A DNA stretch of 64,000 nt from Brucella pseudintermedia (GCF_042697365.1 NZ_CP137604.1), one strand, 5' to 3'; shown: positions 51,404 through 60,864, numbered from the stretch's first letter. The notes: generated by a model from the letters alone, not told the origin. Numbers and translations: made by a program.

Positions 51404-52575
51404 TGAATGCCGGAGCGGGGAACAGTCTTTTGGAGCGCGCAGGCCGCGTAGCGGCCATAGCGGGTAAATTTTCCGATAGCGTCGATAAGGAAGGCCGCTT
51501 CCCGCGCGAAGCAATCGATGCGATGAAAGCTGAAAATTTGCTTGGCATTCAGGTGCCGAGCGAACTCGGCGGAGAAAGCGCGGAGATTGACCAGATTGCG
51601 GAACTGTGCTGCATTCTCGGCCAGTCCTGCGCGTCGAGCGCCATGATCTTCGCCATGCATCACATCAAGCTTTCAAGCTTGGTGGAACACGGCCAGGCGA
51701 TCGAATGGCACCGGGATTTCATGCGCAAGGTCGCGAAGGATCAGCTGCTGCTGGCCTCCGCCACCACCGAAGGCGGCATTGGCGGCGATCTGCGCAATTC
51801 GATCTGCGCTATCGAAGTAGAAGGCGACAAGTGTCGCTTGGAAAAAAACGCCACGGTCATCTCCTATGGCACCCATGCGGATGCAATTCTGATCACATCG
51901 CGCTCCCATAAGGACGCCGCATCATCCGATCAGGTGATGACGGTGTTTACGAAAGACCAGTACACGCTTGAAAAGACGCATGATTGGGACACGCTCGGCA
52001 TGCGCGGAACCTGCTCGGAAGGGTTTGTGTTCCGTGGCGAGGCCGATAAGGTGCAGATCCTGCCGCATCCTTTCGCGGAAATCGCAGCGCAGTCCATGCT
52101 GGCCCAGTCGCATACGCTATGGAGCTCGCTGTGGTATGGCATCGCCGTCGATGCGGTCAACCGGGCGCAGGCCTTTGTACGCGCCGCCGCAAAGCGCAAT
52201 CCCGGCGCACCGCAGCCGGGCGCTCTGCGCGTTGCCGAAGCATCCAACATGCTGCAGATGCTCAAATCCGAAATCGTCGCCTGCCTCAAAACCTATCGTG
52301 AAGCGAAACACGATCCCGACAAGCTCGCCTCGATGGGCTTTGCGATTGCAATGAACAATCTCAAGATTGCCGCTTCACAGACGATCCTCCAGATCATCAA
52401 TCACGCCATGCTGGTTTGCGGCATCATGGGCTACAAGAACGGTACGCCTTTCAGTCTCGGACGCCATCTGCGCGACGCGCATTCGGCGCAGCTGATGATT
52501 TCAAACGAGCGCATCCTCGGCAATACGGCCACCATGCTGCTCATCCACAAACAGAACACCAGCCTTTTGGGATAA
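51403..52575 (+). CDS. Acyl-CoA dehydrogenase-like flavoprotein
   Basis: A 390-residue FAD enzyme of the acyl-CoA dehydrogenase fold. The N-terminal helical domain (EGRFPREAIDAMKAENLLGI, VPSELGGESAEIDQIAELCC), the beta domain (LLASATTEGGIGGDLRNSIC), and the C-terminal helices (IINHAMLVCGIMGYKNGTPF) are complete. It lies between the carrier protein and the amino acid:carrier ligase genes, so a carrier-bound aminoacyl group is a more likely substrate than acyl-CoA. This resembles the oxidases that convert prolyl-carrier to pyrrolyl-carrier. The catalytic base cannot be assigned with certainty by eye. Confidence 0.87.
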   Translation: MNAGAGNSLLERAGRVAAIAGKFSDSVDKEGRFPREAIDAMKAENLLGIQVPSELGGESAEIDQIAELCCILGQSCASSAMIFAMHHIKLSSLVEHGQAIEWHRDFMRKVAKDQLLLASATTEGGIGGDLRNSICAIEVEGDKCRLEKNATVISYGTHADAILITSRSHKDAASSDQVMTVFTKDQYTLEKTHDWDTLGMRGTCSEGFVFRGEADKVQILPHPFAEIAAQSMLAQSHTLWSSLWYGIAVDAVNRAQAFVRAAAKRNPGAPQPGALRVAEASNMLQMLKSEIVACLKTYREAKHDPDKLASMGFAIAMNNLKIAASQTILQIINHAMLVCGIMGYKNGTPFSLGRHLRDAHSAQLMISNERILGNTATMLLIHKQNTSLLG

Positions 52576-52580
52576 CCGAC

Positions 52581-53489
52581 ATGGATGCTCAGAGATCATT
52601 CCTCGACCGGCTTTTCGATTCCGGTCTGCTGATCGACACCGGCGTGGAAGGTCTTTACGGACGCTCCGGCCAGTTCGAAGATGTCATCCAGGCATTTGAA
52701 CGCCTAATTGACCGTACCGGAGGCAATGACGGCGCCGAAGCGATCCGCTTCCCGCCCGGCATGAACCGCGCTTTCTTTGAAAAAAGCGGCTACATGAAAA
52801 GCTTCCCGCAGTTGGCCGGCACCGTGCACAGCTTCTGCGGCTGCGAGCTTGACCATATCAACCTGATCAAATGCATGGATGAAGGCAAGGACTGGACGCT
52901 GGAGCAGAAGGCAACGGACATCGTTCTGACGCCAGCCGCCTGTTATCCGCTCTATCCGACCGTCGCCAAGCGCGGACCGCTGCCGCAGGGCGGCGGGCTT
53001 TACGATCTGCAATCCTATTGCTTCCGCCACGAACCATCGGTCGACCCTGCCCGCCAGCAGTTGTTCCGCATGCGCGAATATGTCCGCATGGGCACGGAAG
53101 CCGATGTAATGGCGTTCCGCCAGCTCTGGATCGACCGTGGCACGGAAATGATGAAGAGGGTCGGATTGCCGGTCGAAATCGACGTCGCCAACGACCCGTT
53201 CTTTGGACGCGCGGGCAAGATGCTGGTCAACAATCAGCGCGACCAGAACCTGAAATTCGAACTGCTGATCCCGATCACCAGCGTCGAAAAGCCGACCGCC
53301 TGCATGAGCTTCAACTATCATCAGGATCAGTTTGGCGTGAAGTGGGGCCTCTCGCTTGATGACGGTTCTGTGGCGCACACCGCCTGCGTCGGGTTCGGGC
53401 TGGAACGCATCGCGCTGGCGCTCTTCCATCATCACGGTCTGGATGTTGATATCTGGCCGGAAAACGTACGCAAGGAATTGTGGGGCTGA
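52581..53489 (+). CDS. Amino acid:carrier protein ligase (class II aaRS-like)
   Basis: A 302-residue class II synthetase catalytic domain without a tRNA-binding arm. Known relatives (Bradyrhizobium Bll0957 and homologues) activate Gly or Ala with ATP and load it onto a dedicated carrier protein. Cys121 (TPAACYPLYP), Glu166 (FRMREYVRMG) and Cys269 (HTACVGFGLERI) line up with the zinc ligands of that family, whose residues in Bll0957 I recall as Cys131, Glu176 and Cys279. Motif 2 is FRMREYVRMG and motif 3 GFGLERIAL. Start ATG 52581, 6 bp after the flavoprotein gene. Confidence 0.92.
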   Translation: MDAQRSFLDRLFDSGLLIDTGVEGLYGRSGQFEDVIQAFERLIDRTGGNDGAEAIRFPPGMNRAFFEKSGYMKSFPQLAGTVHSFCGCELDHINLIKCMDEGKDWTLEQKATDIVLTPAACYPLYPTVAKRGPLPQGGGLYDLQSYCFRHEPSVDPARQQLFRMREYVRMGTEADVMAFRQLWIDRGTEMMKRVGLPVEIDVANDPFFGRAGKMLVNNQRDQNLKFELLIPITSVEKPTACMSFNYHQDQFGVKWGLSLDDGSVAHTACVGFGLERIALALFHHHGLDVDIWPENVRKELWG

Positions 53490-53497
53490 TCGCGCTC

Positions 53498-54478
53498 ATG
53501 CAGGCTGTCTTTCCGAACATCGCGCCCGACCGTTACACGCCGCACGCTTTGCATGCCCAGACGCGTATCTGGCCGGAAACCAACTGCTATGTCGATCTGT
53601 GGATCGAAGTGTTGGCGACCTTGGGCGTCGCCCCGGAAGCCATGCTCTGTTTCACGCTGACGCAGGATTTCGAGGGCGACCAGTTCACCTTCTTCAAGGT
53701 GCCGCTGGAAGACCTCGAAGCCCTTTATGGCGTGCGGGCAACAGAGCTTGCAATTTTCGACCGCGTGGAAAGCCATGTCGCCGAGCAGATCGCACGCGGA
53801 CGGCTGTGCATGGTCGAAATGGATAGCTACTTCATGCCGGATACGCATGGCGTCAGCTATCGCACCGAACATGGCAAGACCACCATCGCCATCAACCGCA
53901 TGGATGTTGAAAATCGCCAGCTCGATTATTTCCACAATGGCGGTTTCTATCATCTGGCGGGCGAGGATTTCGACGGCGTTTTCCAGCGTCATCTGACGGA
54001 AACCGACCTGCCCTTCCTGCCCTATACGGAATTCGCCAAGTTTCCGAAGCATGTGCCGGATGAAGCGCATCAACGACGCGTCGCTGAAATTCTTCTGCCG
54101 CGCCATTTTGCGCGCAGACCGAAGGAAAACCCGATCCGCGCCTTTGCGAGTGTGTTCCCTGCTCAGGTGGAAGCAATCGCGGAACGCCCATTCGGCTTCT
54201 TCCATAAATATGCATTCAACACGCTGCGCCAGCTCGGCGCCAATTTTGAGCTGGCCGCCAGCCATCTTGAGTGGCTCGGACAAGGCAAGCGCTTTGCAAC
54301 GGCCTCCGCAGATGCCTTGCAAATCGCGGAAATGGCAAAGGCGGTTCAGTTCCAGCTTGCCCGTGCCGTCATGCGCAAGAAGTTCGACGCGTTGGCCGGA
54401 ACGCTTCAAGCGGCAGCAGATGCCTGGGATCGGCTGATGGCAGCGCTTGCAACGGAACTCGGTCGCGATGCCGCTTGA
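53498..54478 (+). CDS. DUF1839 family protein
   Basis: A 326-residue protein matching DUF1839 (CYVDLWIEVLATLGVAPEAM, FEGDQFTFFKVPLEDLEALY, GRLCMVEMDSYFMPDTHGVS, YHLAGEDFDGVF). No enzyme motif is recognisable. In other genomes DUF1839 genes repeatedly accompany amino acid:carrier protein ligases, so it probably takes the carrier-bound amino acid as substrate or partner. Start ATG 53498 chosen over GTG 53480, which overlaps the previous stop. It ends in an 11-bp overlap with the glycosidase gene. Confidence 0.87.
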   Translation: MQAVFPNIAPDRYTPHALHAQTRIWPETNCYVDLWIEVLATLGVAPEAMLCFTLTQDFEGDQFTFFKVPLEDLEALYGVRATELAIFDRVESHVAEQIARGRLCMVEMDSYFMPDTHGVSYRTEHGKTTIAINRMDVENRQLDYFHNGGFYHLAGEDFDGVFQRHLTETDLPFLPYTEFAKFPKHVPDEAHQRRVAEILLPRHFARRPKENPIRAFASVFPAQVEAIAERPFGFFHKYAFNTLRQLGANFELAASHLEWLGQGKRFATASADALQIAEMAKAVQFQLARAVMRKKFDALAGTLQAAADAWDRLMAALATELGRDAA

Positions 54479-56918
54479 AATCAATCCGACGAGCCGCCCG
54501 CTCTCGACCGGGTGGCGGCTTGTTCTCACCGGCCCGGATGCGGCGCAAACGCCGCATCATGTCAAGTCCGATGACAGCATCAATGATGCTCCCGTGCCCG
54601 GAACGGTCGCGGAAGCTCTGGAGGGTGCCGGACGTTTCAACCGAAAAAACCCCGCGCCCCTCGACAACCAGGACGCCTGGTATTTCCTCGATCTTGAGGA
54701 AACGCCCGGTCCCGCCACGCTCCATTTTGGCGGGCTTGCCACGATATGCGACATCTTTTTCAACGGCGAATTGCTGCTGCAAACGGACAGCATGTTTCTC
54801 AGCCAAGATCTACCCGTTACGCTGACCGGCAAGGACGAACTTGCGCTCTGTTTTCGGGCACTCGCGCCCCGTCTCAATCAGAAAGGCCCGCGTGCTCGCT
54901 GGCGCACGCAGCTGATGAATACGCAAGGTTTGCGTCTCGTACGCACGACCGCGCTTGGCTATATGCCGGGCTGGTGTCCGGAAGTTCATGCCGTAGGGCC
55001 ATGGCGTCCAGTTACTATCAGCCGTCCCGATGCTGAAACCATATCCGGTATCGCAATTCGGGCAAGACTGAGCGAAACAGGCGATGGCGAACTCGAAGCC
55101 AGTTTCAGCTATAGCGGCAAGGCCGAAATACTCACCCTCCATTGCGCAGGGCAACAGGCCACTTGCGAACAGCAGAACGGCGATCAGTGGACAGCGAGAC
55201 TGACGCTTTCCAATATCGAACCATGGTGGCCACACACCCACGGCAATCCGACGCTTCATGATGTTGAACTTTCTCTCGACGAGGTAACCCGATCGTTGGG
55301 ACGCACCGGCTTTCGCCGGATCGAAGTCGATCGGGGGCCGGACGGCAAGGGTTTTGCACTCAGGATCAATGGCGAGAAAATCTTCTGTCGCGGTGCAGTA
55401 TGGAGTTCAGCCGATATCGTTCGCCTTCCCGGTACCCGCCGCGACTACGAACCATGGCTGAAGCTCGCGCAGGAAGCGAGCATGAACATGCTGCGATTGA
55501 GCGGCATTACCGCCTATGAAACACCCGATTTCTACGCACTTTGCGACGAACTGGGCGTCATGGTCTGGCAGGACTTCATGTTCGCCAACTTTGATTACCC
55601 GGTGAAGGACGAGGCATTTGTCAGGAATGTGCAGGCCGAAGCGCGTCAGCTTCTCGCCGCCGTGCGCCATGCGCCATCGCTGACCGTCCTTTGCGGTGGC
55701 AGCGAAATCTATCAGCAAGGCGCGATGGTGGGCTTGCCGGAAGCGACCTGGAAAGGACCGCTGACCGAGGAAATCCTGCCCGCTATCGCAAACGAACTTT
55801 GCCCGTATATCCCCTATGTGCCGAACTCGCCCTGCGGCGGCGCCCTTCCCTTCATCAGCAATGAAGGTGTCAGCCATTACTACGGCGTGAGTGCCTATTG
55901 CCGCCCGCTGGAAGATGCGCGACGGGCAGACGTGCGATTTGCGACCGAATGCCTCGCCTTCTCCAACGTGCCCGAAGCACGCACGCTGAAAACCCATCTC
56001 GATGTGCCGCCTGTTCATGATCCGCGCTGGAAAGCACGCGTGCCACGTGATCGCGGCGTGTCCTGGGATTTCGAGGATGTGCGCGACGCCTATTTGGAGA
56101 TGTTATACGGTTACGATCCGGCGCGGCTGCGACGCGAGGATGCGGAACAATATCTCCACCTTTCCCGCGCCGTCACGGCGGAAGTAATGGAAGCGACCTT
56201 TGCCGAATGGAGGCGTCCGGGAAGCACCTGCTTCGGCGGGCTTGTCTGGATGTTCCAAGACCTTCTGCCCGGAGCCGGGTGGGGCATGATCGATGCGACC
56301 GGCGAGCCCAAAGCCTCGTGGCACGGCCTCAAGCGCGCCTTCCGTCCGCAACAGCTCGCCTTGACCGACGAAGGCGTCAACGGCCTTGCGATTCATGTTC
56401 TGAACGAACAGGCGGAATCCGCTGACTTTTCGCTTAAACTAGCGTGTCTGCGTGCTGGTTCGCAGCCAGTGGTTTCGGCCCGTCGTGAAATTTCGATTGG
56501 CGGTCGTTCAGCGATCACCATCCCCGCAACTGACCTGTTCGGCGCATTCTTCGATATCACCTACGCCTATCGCTTCGGCCCTCCGGCGCATGACGTGACG
56601 GTGGCGCGATTGAAACGTAATGATATTACTATCGCCGAAGCCTTTCACTTTCCGCTCGGACGGACAAAGGCCTTTCATGACGCCGCTGTCGAAGCCGTCA
56701 TTGTGGAAGAGAACGGCAACTGGTTCCTTGATCTCACAGCGCCGGTTCTGGCTCAATCCGTCAGCATCGATGCGGGCGATTGGCGCGCAGCGGAGAACTG
56801 GTTTCACCTTGCGCCCAACGCGACGAAACGCGTGGCCCTCATCCCGCGTCATGAAACGCCACAGAAGCCAACAGGCGAAATCCGCATCGCCGGGTCGTCA
56901 CGGATCGTCTGGTTCTAA
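54468..56918 (+). CDS. GH2-type glycoside hydrolase, beta-mannosidase-like
   Basis: An 816-residue cytoplasmic enzyme (no signal peptide) with a jelly-roll N-domain, immunoglobulin-like domain (about 190-290) and TIM barrel. Barrel features are INGEKIFCRGAVWSSADIV and NMLRLSGITAYETPDFYALC; the acid/base Glu is expected in TVLCGGSEIYQQGAM and the nucleophile Glu in VRFATECLAFSNVPE, matching the SEFGFQS-type mannosidase nucleophile site. Start ATG 54468; TTG 54447 is less likely. It overlaps the DUF1839 gene, so it is tied to the carrier-protein operon. A sugar-conjugated product or an altered non-hydrolytic function are both possible. Confidence 0.83.
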   Translation: MPLEINPTSRPLSTGWRLVLTGPDAAQTPHHVKSDDSINDAPVPGTVAEALEGAGRFNRKNPAPLDNQDAWYFLDLEETPGPATLHFGGLATICDIFFNGELLLQTDSMFLSQDLPVTLTGKDELALCFRALAPRLNQKGPRARWRTQLMNTQGLRLVRTTALGYMPGWCPEVHAVGPWRPVTISRPDAETISGIAIRARLSETGDGELEASFSYSGKAEILTLHCAGQQATCEQQNGDQWTARLTLSNIEPWWPHTHGNPTLHDVELSLDEVTRSLGRTGFRRIEVDRGPDGKGFALRINGEKIFCRGAVWSSADIVRLPGTRRDYEPWLKLAQEASMNMLRLSGITAYETPDFYALCDELGVMVWQDFMFANFDYPVKDEAFVRNVQAEARQLLAAVRHAPSLTVLCGGSEIYQQGAMVGLPEATWKGPLTEEILPAIANELCPYIPYVPNSPCGGALPFISNEGVSHYYGVSAYCRPLEDARRADVRFATECLAFSNVPEARTLKTHLDVPPVHDPRWKARVPRDRGVSWDFEDVRDAYLEMLYGYDPARLRREDAEQYLHLSRAVTAEVMEATFAEWRRPGSTCFGGLVWMFQDLLPGAGWGMIDATGEPKASWHGLKRAFRPQQLALTDEGVNGLAIHVLNEQAESADFSLKLACLRAGSQPVVSARREISIGGRSAITIPATDLFGAFFDITYAYRFGPPAHDVTVARLKRNDITIAEAFHFPLGRTKAFHDAAVEAVIVEENGNWFLDLTAPVLAQSVSIDAGDWRAAENWFHLAPNATKRVALIPRHETPQKPTGEIRIAGSSRIVWF

Positions 56919-58693
56919 TTCCGCAAGGCGAGCGAGCGGATGGCATCGATATAGATTTCGCGTGAATGCTCCGGCGTCAGATTGTGGTCGGCATCGGGAA
57001 CAATGGCTACCGACACATTGTCGAAGCCTTGCACGCCGGTGCCAGCCTGATCGAAATAGAAATTGAAATGTTCGCGCCCGGTGTCCTTTTCAGCATAGAC
57101 CAGCGCCAGCGGTACCTCGCGCTGTTTCAATTCGCCGAAGGCTGAATAAACCGCCCTCCCTTCTGGCGAGCGGCTGCGCAGAAGCTTGCGTGCCAGCCCG
57201 CGAACACGCCCGACAACCCCGCGCGCAAGGTTGCGCAGGATGGCGCGGATATCCAGTTCACCGCGAAACAGACGCAGGAATGTTTCGATTCGGAGTGCGC
57301 GACTGCCATAATCCTCCAGCGTGCGATTGCCTTCACGAACGGCATCGTCAACCGAACGTCCCGGTGCCCAGTAAAACGTAACCGGATTGACCAGAACCGC
57401 GCCGGAAATCCGCTCATCCTTGACGGCACAGTGGAACCCCAGAAACGCGCCGCTGCATCGTCCGGCCACGATAGGGCGGCCCCAGCCAAGAGCGTCGAGA
57501 TAATCAAGGGCTTCGGCAACATCGGCCTCCGGACCATGGGTGTAAAGCACCTGTTCCGGCATGCCCGGATTGGGTGGGCTATCGCCAGCATTGGCAATAT
57601 CGAAGCGCAGGGATGCTATCCCTTCCCGCGCAAGCTTGCGTGCCATATCGACGGTGGTACGGCCCCACCCGATCCGCCGGTCATAGGATGATGACAGGAA
57701 CATGACCGTCCTGCCCTGACGCTGGCCCAAAGGCGCGCAGAGAACGCCGGAAAGACGATTGCCCGAGCCGAAAGAAACGGGCGTCTCGACAAAGTCATCG
57801 CCCGTCAGCGTACCGCCCAAAGCGCTTTCGTCCGGCCTGTTTTGTGCTGGCCTGGAGCCAGCAAGACCGGCCACCCAATCGACGAGCCGGTCCGCGACCT
57901 CCAGCGGCAGGCGCGAGATGACCGGATTGGAAATCAGCTTATCGTAATCGGGGAATGCCTCAACCGTCACGTCGCTGCCAAGCTTTTCCAACTGGGACGC
58001 CAGTTCGGTATCGTTCGAGCGATCTGTTCGCGCGAGCAGAAGACATTGCGGTGCAGGCGCCACTTCCAATGACAGAAGATTGATCTTCTTCACATCGGCA
58101 GCCACCTCCGGCTGCATTGTCAACGACGCGATGGAAACGCTGTTCTTGATCCTTTGCTCGTCCGTCAGTCCCAGATCGGCATCGACCATGCTCGACCAGA
58201 CGGCGAGTTCCCGCGTGTAGAACCGTCCGGAAATAACCGGAGCCAGGAGCGCCAACGCCGCAACGCCCTCTATCTGTGAAGCGGTTTCGGCGGCAACGGC
58301 TGCTCCGAGGCTTTGCCCGATGATAACGATACGGCTCGCCCCCGACACGGCGCGTGCTTTCCGCGCGGCCTCGACCAGCGTAACGCGCCAGAGGTCCATG
58401 CCCTTTGAAAAATCGATGTCGTCGCGGCTGTCGCCGGTCCCCGGCCAGTCAAAACGGAAGGAGCCTATGCCCCGCGCCGAAAGCCTGTCAGCGATGATGC
58501 GCCAGAACTTTCGCGTCGTGCAGAGTTCCTCAAGCCCCCAGGGACTCGCAAACAGGACGACCGTATCGAGAGCTTGCCCCGCGGGCCGCTCATAAAGCCC
58601 GAGCGTATCGCAGAAAACGACAGGGCTGGCGGCAGGCCGCATGATATTTGCCGATTGCCCGAAGGATGTCGTGTTTTCCACCCTGTCATCCAT
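56915..58693 (-). CDS. Double-domain alpha/beta hydrolase
   Basis: A 592-residue protein with two consecutive alpha/beta hydrolase domains. The first (about 40-290) has the elbow GQSLGAA with Ser128 as nucleophile. The second (about 300-590) has IVAGRCSGAFLGF, where Cys413 takes the nucleophile position (GxCxG), as in dienelactone hydrolases. The late His may be DADHNLT near the C-terminus. Start ATG 58693 (MDDRVENTTSFGQ); an in-frame ATG at 58642 is possible. It converges on the GH2 gene with overlapping stop codons, so the hydrolase may belong to the same system on the opposite strand. Confidence 0.82.
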   Translation of the reverse strand: MDDRVENTTSFGQSANIMRPAASPVVFCDTLGLYERPAGQALDTVVLFASPWGLEELCTTRKFWRIIADRLSARGIGSFRFDWPGTGDSRDDIDFSKGMDLWRVTLVEAARKARAVSGASRIVIIGQSLGAAVAAETASQIEGVAALALLAPVISGRFYTRELAVWSSMVDADLGLTDEQRIKNSVSIASLTMQPEVAADVKKINLLSLEVAPAPQCLLLARTDRSNDTELASQLEKLGSDVTVEAFPDYDKLISNPVISRLPLEVADRLVDWVAGLAGSRPAQNRPDESALGGTLTGDDFVETPVSFGSGNRLSGVLCAPLGQRQGRTVMFLSSSYDRRIGWGRTTVDMARKLAREGIASLRFDIANAGDSPPNPGMPEQVLYTHGPEADVAEALDYLDALGWGRPIVAGRCSGAFLGFHCAVKDERISGAVLVNPVTFYWAPGRSVDDAVREGNRTLEDYGSRALRIETFLRLFRGELDIRAILRNLARGVVGRVRGLARKLLRSRSPEGRAVYSAFGELKQREVPLALVYAEKDTGREHFNFYFDQAGTGVQGFDNVSVAIVPDADHNLTPEHSREIYIDAIRSLALRN

Positions 58694-58828
58694 GCCCGAT
58701 GCATCCCTAATCACAGAAGTACCATCCTGCAATAATGGAAATCGTGCACAGCACCAAGGATTTATCGCAACGTTTGCGAAAGCGTAGCCCTGCCGCACAT
58801 CAGGCGTGGCAGGGCAACAGTCGGAAGA

Positions 58829-59905
58829 TTAGGCCGCTGGCTTGGTCTTTTCGCCTTCCAGCAGCTTCTCGTGGCGCAGCAGCATCCCGTAGAGATCACG
58901 CGGCTCGTCGGGGTCGGCCAGCAGATCCAACTGCTCGTAGAGGCCGGTATCCTTCAGCTTGTCGCGCACATAACGCAGAGCCGAAAAATCTTCCGTGGCG
59001 AAACCAACGGAATCGAACAGCGTGATCTGGCGAGCGTCCTTGCGGCCGGTGATCTTGCCGGTGATGACTTCCCAAAGCTCATTGACCGGATAATCTTCCG
59101 GCAATTGCTGGATTTCACCTTCGATGCGGGTCTGCGGCGGATATTCGACAAAAATGTCGGAACGGCGCAGAATATCGCCGTGCAGTTCCGTCTTGCCGGG
59201 GCAATCGCCGCCGACCGCGTTGATGTGCACACCGGCGCCGACCATATTGTCGGTGAGGATCGTCGCATTGGCCTTATCGGCGGTGACGGTGGTGATGATA
59301 TCAGCGCCTTCCACTGCTTCTTCAACCGTCTTGCAGGCAACGATGTCGAAACCGGCACCTCGCAGGTTGCGAATGCACTTGGCGGTCGCTTCCGGGTCGA
59401 GATCGTAAAGACGCAGCTTATCTACACCCAGGATCGCCTTGAACGCCAGCGCTTGAAATTCGCTCTGCGCGCCATTGCCGATAATCGCCATCGTGCGGGC
59501 ATTCTTCGGGGCCAGATGTTTTGCGGCAACCGCCGAAGTTGCTGCGGTGCGCAGCGCGGTCAGGATCGTCATTTCGGTCAAAAGCATCGGATAGCCGCTG
59601 CCCACATCGGCCAGAACGCCGAAAGCCGTAACCGTCTGAAGCCCCTCACGCGTGTTTTTCGGGTGGCCGTTTACATATTTGAAGCCGTAGAGCGTACCAT
59701 CGCTCGTCGGCATCAACTCAATCACGCCTTCCTTCGAGTGCGATGCCACACGTGGCGTCTTGTCGAAATTTTCCCAGCGGCGGAAGTCTTCTTCAACATA
59801 ATCGGCGAGCTCCTTGAGGAAGGTCTCGACGCCGACGGAAAGCACCAGCTTCATCATGTGATCGACACTGACGAAGGGGACGATATTGAGGTTCGGTTGG
59901 GTCAT
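58829..59905 (-). CDS. ocd: Ornithine cyclodeaminase
   Basis: A 358-residue NAD-dependent enzyme of the ornithine cyclodeaminase/mu-crystallin family, turning ornithine into proline and ammonia. Motifs are LLTEMTILTALRTAATSAVA, MAIIGNGAQSEFQALAFKAI (nucleotide fold), TVTADKAN and GVHINAVGGDCPGKTELHGD with the substrate Asp. Two adjacent ATGs follow AAGGAGCA; ATG 59905 has the better spacing. It follows arginase by 38 bp. Together they convert arginine to proline. Confidence 0.92.
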   Translation of the reverse strand: MTQPNLNIVPFVSVDHMMKLVLSVGVETFLKELADYVEEDFRRWENFDKTPRVASHSKEGVIELMPTSDGTLYGFKYVNGHPKNTREGLQTVTAFGVLADVGSGYPMLLTEMTILTALRTAATSAVAAKHLAPKNARTMAIIGNGAQSEFQALAFKAILGVDKLRLYDLDPEATAKCIRNLRGAGFDIVACKTVEEAVEGADIITTVTADKANATILTDNMVGAGVHINAVGGDCPGKTELHGDILRRSDIFVEYPPQTRIEGEIQQLPEDYPVNELWEVITGKITGRKDARQITLFDSVGFATEDFSALRYVRDKLKDTGLYEQLDLLADPDEPRDLYGMLLRHEKLLEGEKTKPAA

Positions 59906-59943
59906 CATTGCTCCTTGAGCATTTGGCAGCCAGACGCGCTGCA

Positions 59944-60864
59944 TCAGTAACTGATGGTCGGACGATCCATGACGCTGCGGCCAAGCAGGCTCGCCATCAG
60001 GTCCACCATGACGGTGGCGGTTCGTCCGCGCTCATCGAGAAAAGGGTTGAGTTCCACCAGATCGAGGCTCGTCACCAGCCCGCTGTCGTGCAGCATTTCC
60101 ATGATGAGATGGGCTTCACGGAAGGTTGCGCCGCCCGGTACCGTGGTGCCGACGGCAGGCGCGATGGACGGGTCGAGGAAATCGACATCGAGGCTGACAT
60201 GAAGAAGTCCGTCTTCGGCTTTCACGCGCTCAAGGAAGCGGCGCAACAGGGCGGCAACGCCGTGCTCGTCAATCAGGCGCATATCATAGACGGCAACCTC
60301 GGTCTTCTTGATTGCTTCCCGTTCCGCGGGATCGACGCTGCGAATGCCGAGCATGCAGACATTTTTTGGATCGACCGGCGCGGCGAGCTTGGGGAAATAG
60401 CCTTCAAAGCCCTTCTGGCCGGTATAGTAAGCGACAGGCGTGCCATGCAGATTGCCGCTGGTCGTCGTTTCCAGCGTGTGGAAATCCGTGTGGGCATCGA
60501 GCCACAGCACGAATTGCTTGCGTCCCTTTTCTGCGGCACGACGCGCAATGCCCGGAACGGTGCCGGCAGCCAGAAGATGGTCGCCACCGAGGAAGATCGG
60601 GAAACCGTCCGCGCTTTCGCGATAGGCGGCTTCGCTGATTGCCTCGATCCAGGCAACGGCATGAGGCAGAGCCTTGATTGCAGGGTTGGGATGCTCCAGC
60701 GGACGTTGCGCAGCCGGTGCGAGATTGCCGAGATCGGTAAACTCGTGGCCGAGTTCTTCGATAGCCGAGGCGACGCCTGCGGCACGGTAGGAATCCGGGC
60801 CCATATTGCAGCCCACGCGGCCAGTACCTTCCTGAACGGGCAGTCCCAGAATCTTGCAATGCAT
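59944..60864 (-). CDS. rocF: Arginase
   Basis: A 306-residue manganese enzyme that splits arginine into ornithine and urea. The three metal motifs are GGDHLLAAGTV, LWLDAHTDFHT and SLDVDFLDPSIAP. The N-terminus MHCKILGLPVQEGTGRVGCN and EGTG-type loop fit agrobacterial and brucella arginases. It is the first gene of a leftward operon with ocd and is divergent from an Lrp regulator gene, the expected activator. Confidence 0.94.
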   Translation of the reverse strand: MHCKILGLPVQEGTGRVGCNMGPDSYRAAGVASAIEELGHEFTDLGNLAPAAQRPLEHPNPAIKALPHAVAWIEAISEAAYRESADGFPIFLGGDHLLAAGTVPGIARRAAEKGRKQFVLWLDAHTDFHTLETTTSGNLHGTPVAYYTGQKGFEGYFPKLAAPVDPKNVCMLGIRSVDPAEREAIKKTEVAVYDMRLIDEHGVAALLRRFLERVKAEDGLLHVSLDVDFLDPSIAPAVGTTVPGGATFREAHLIMEMLHDSGLVTSLDLVELNPFLDERGRTATVMVDLMASLLGRSVMDRPTISY

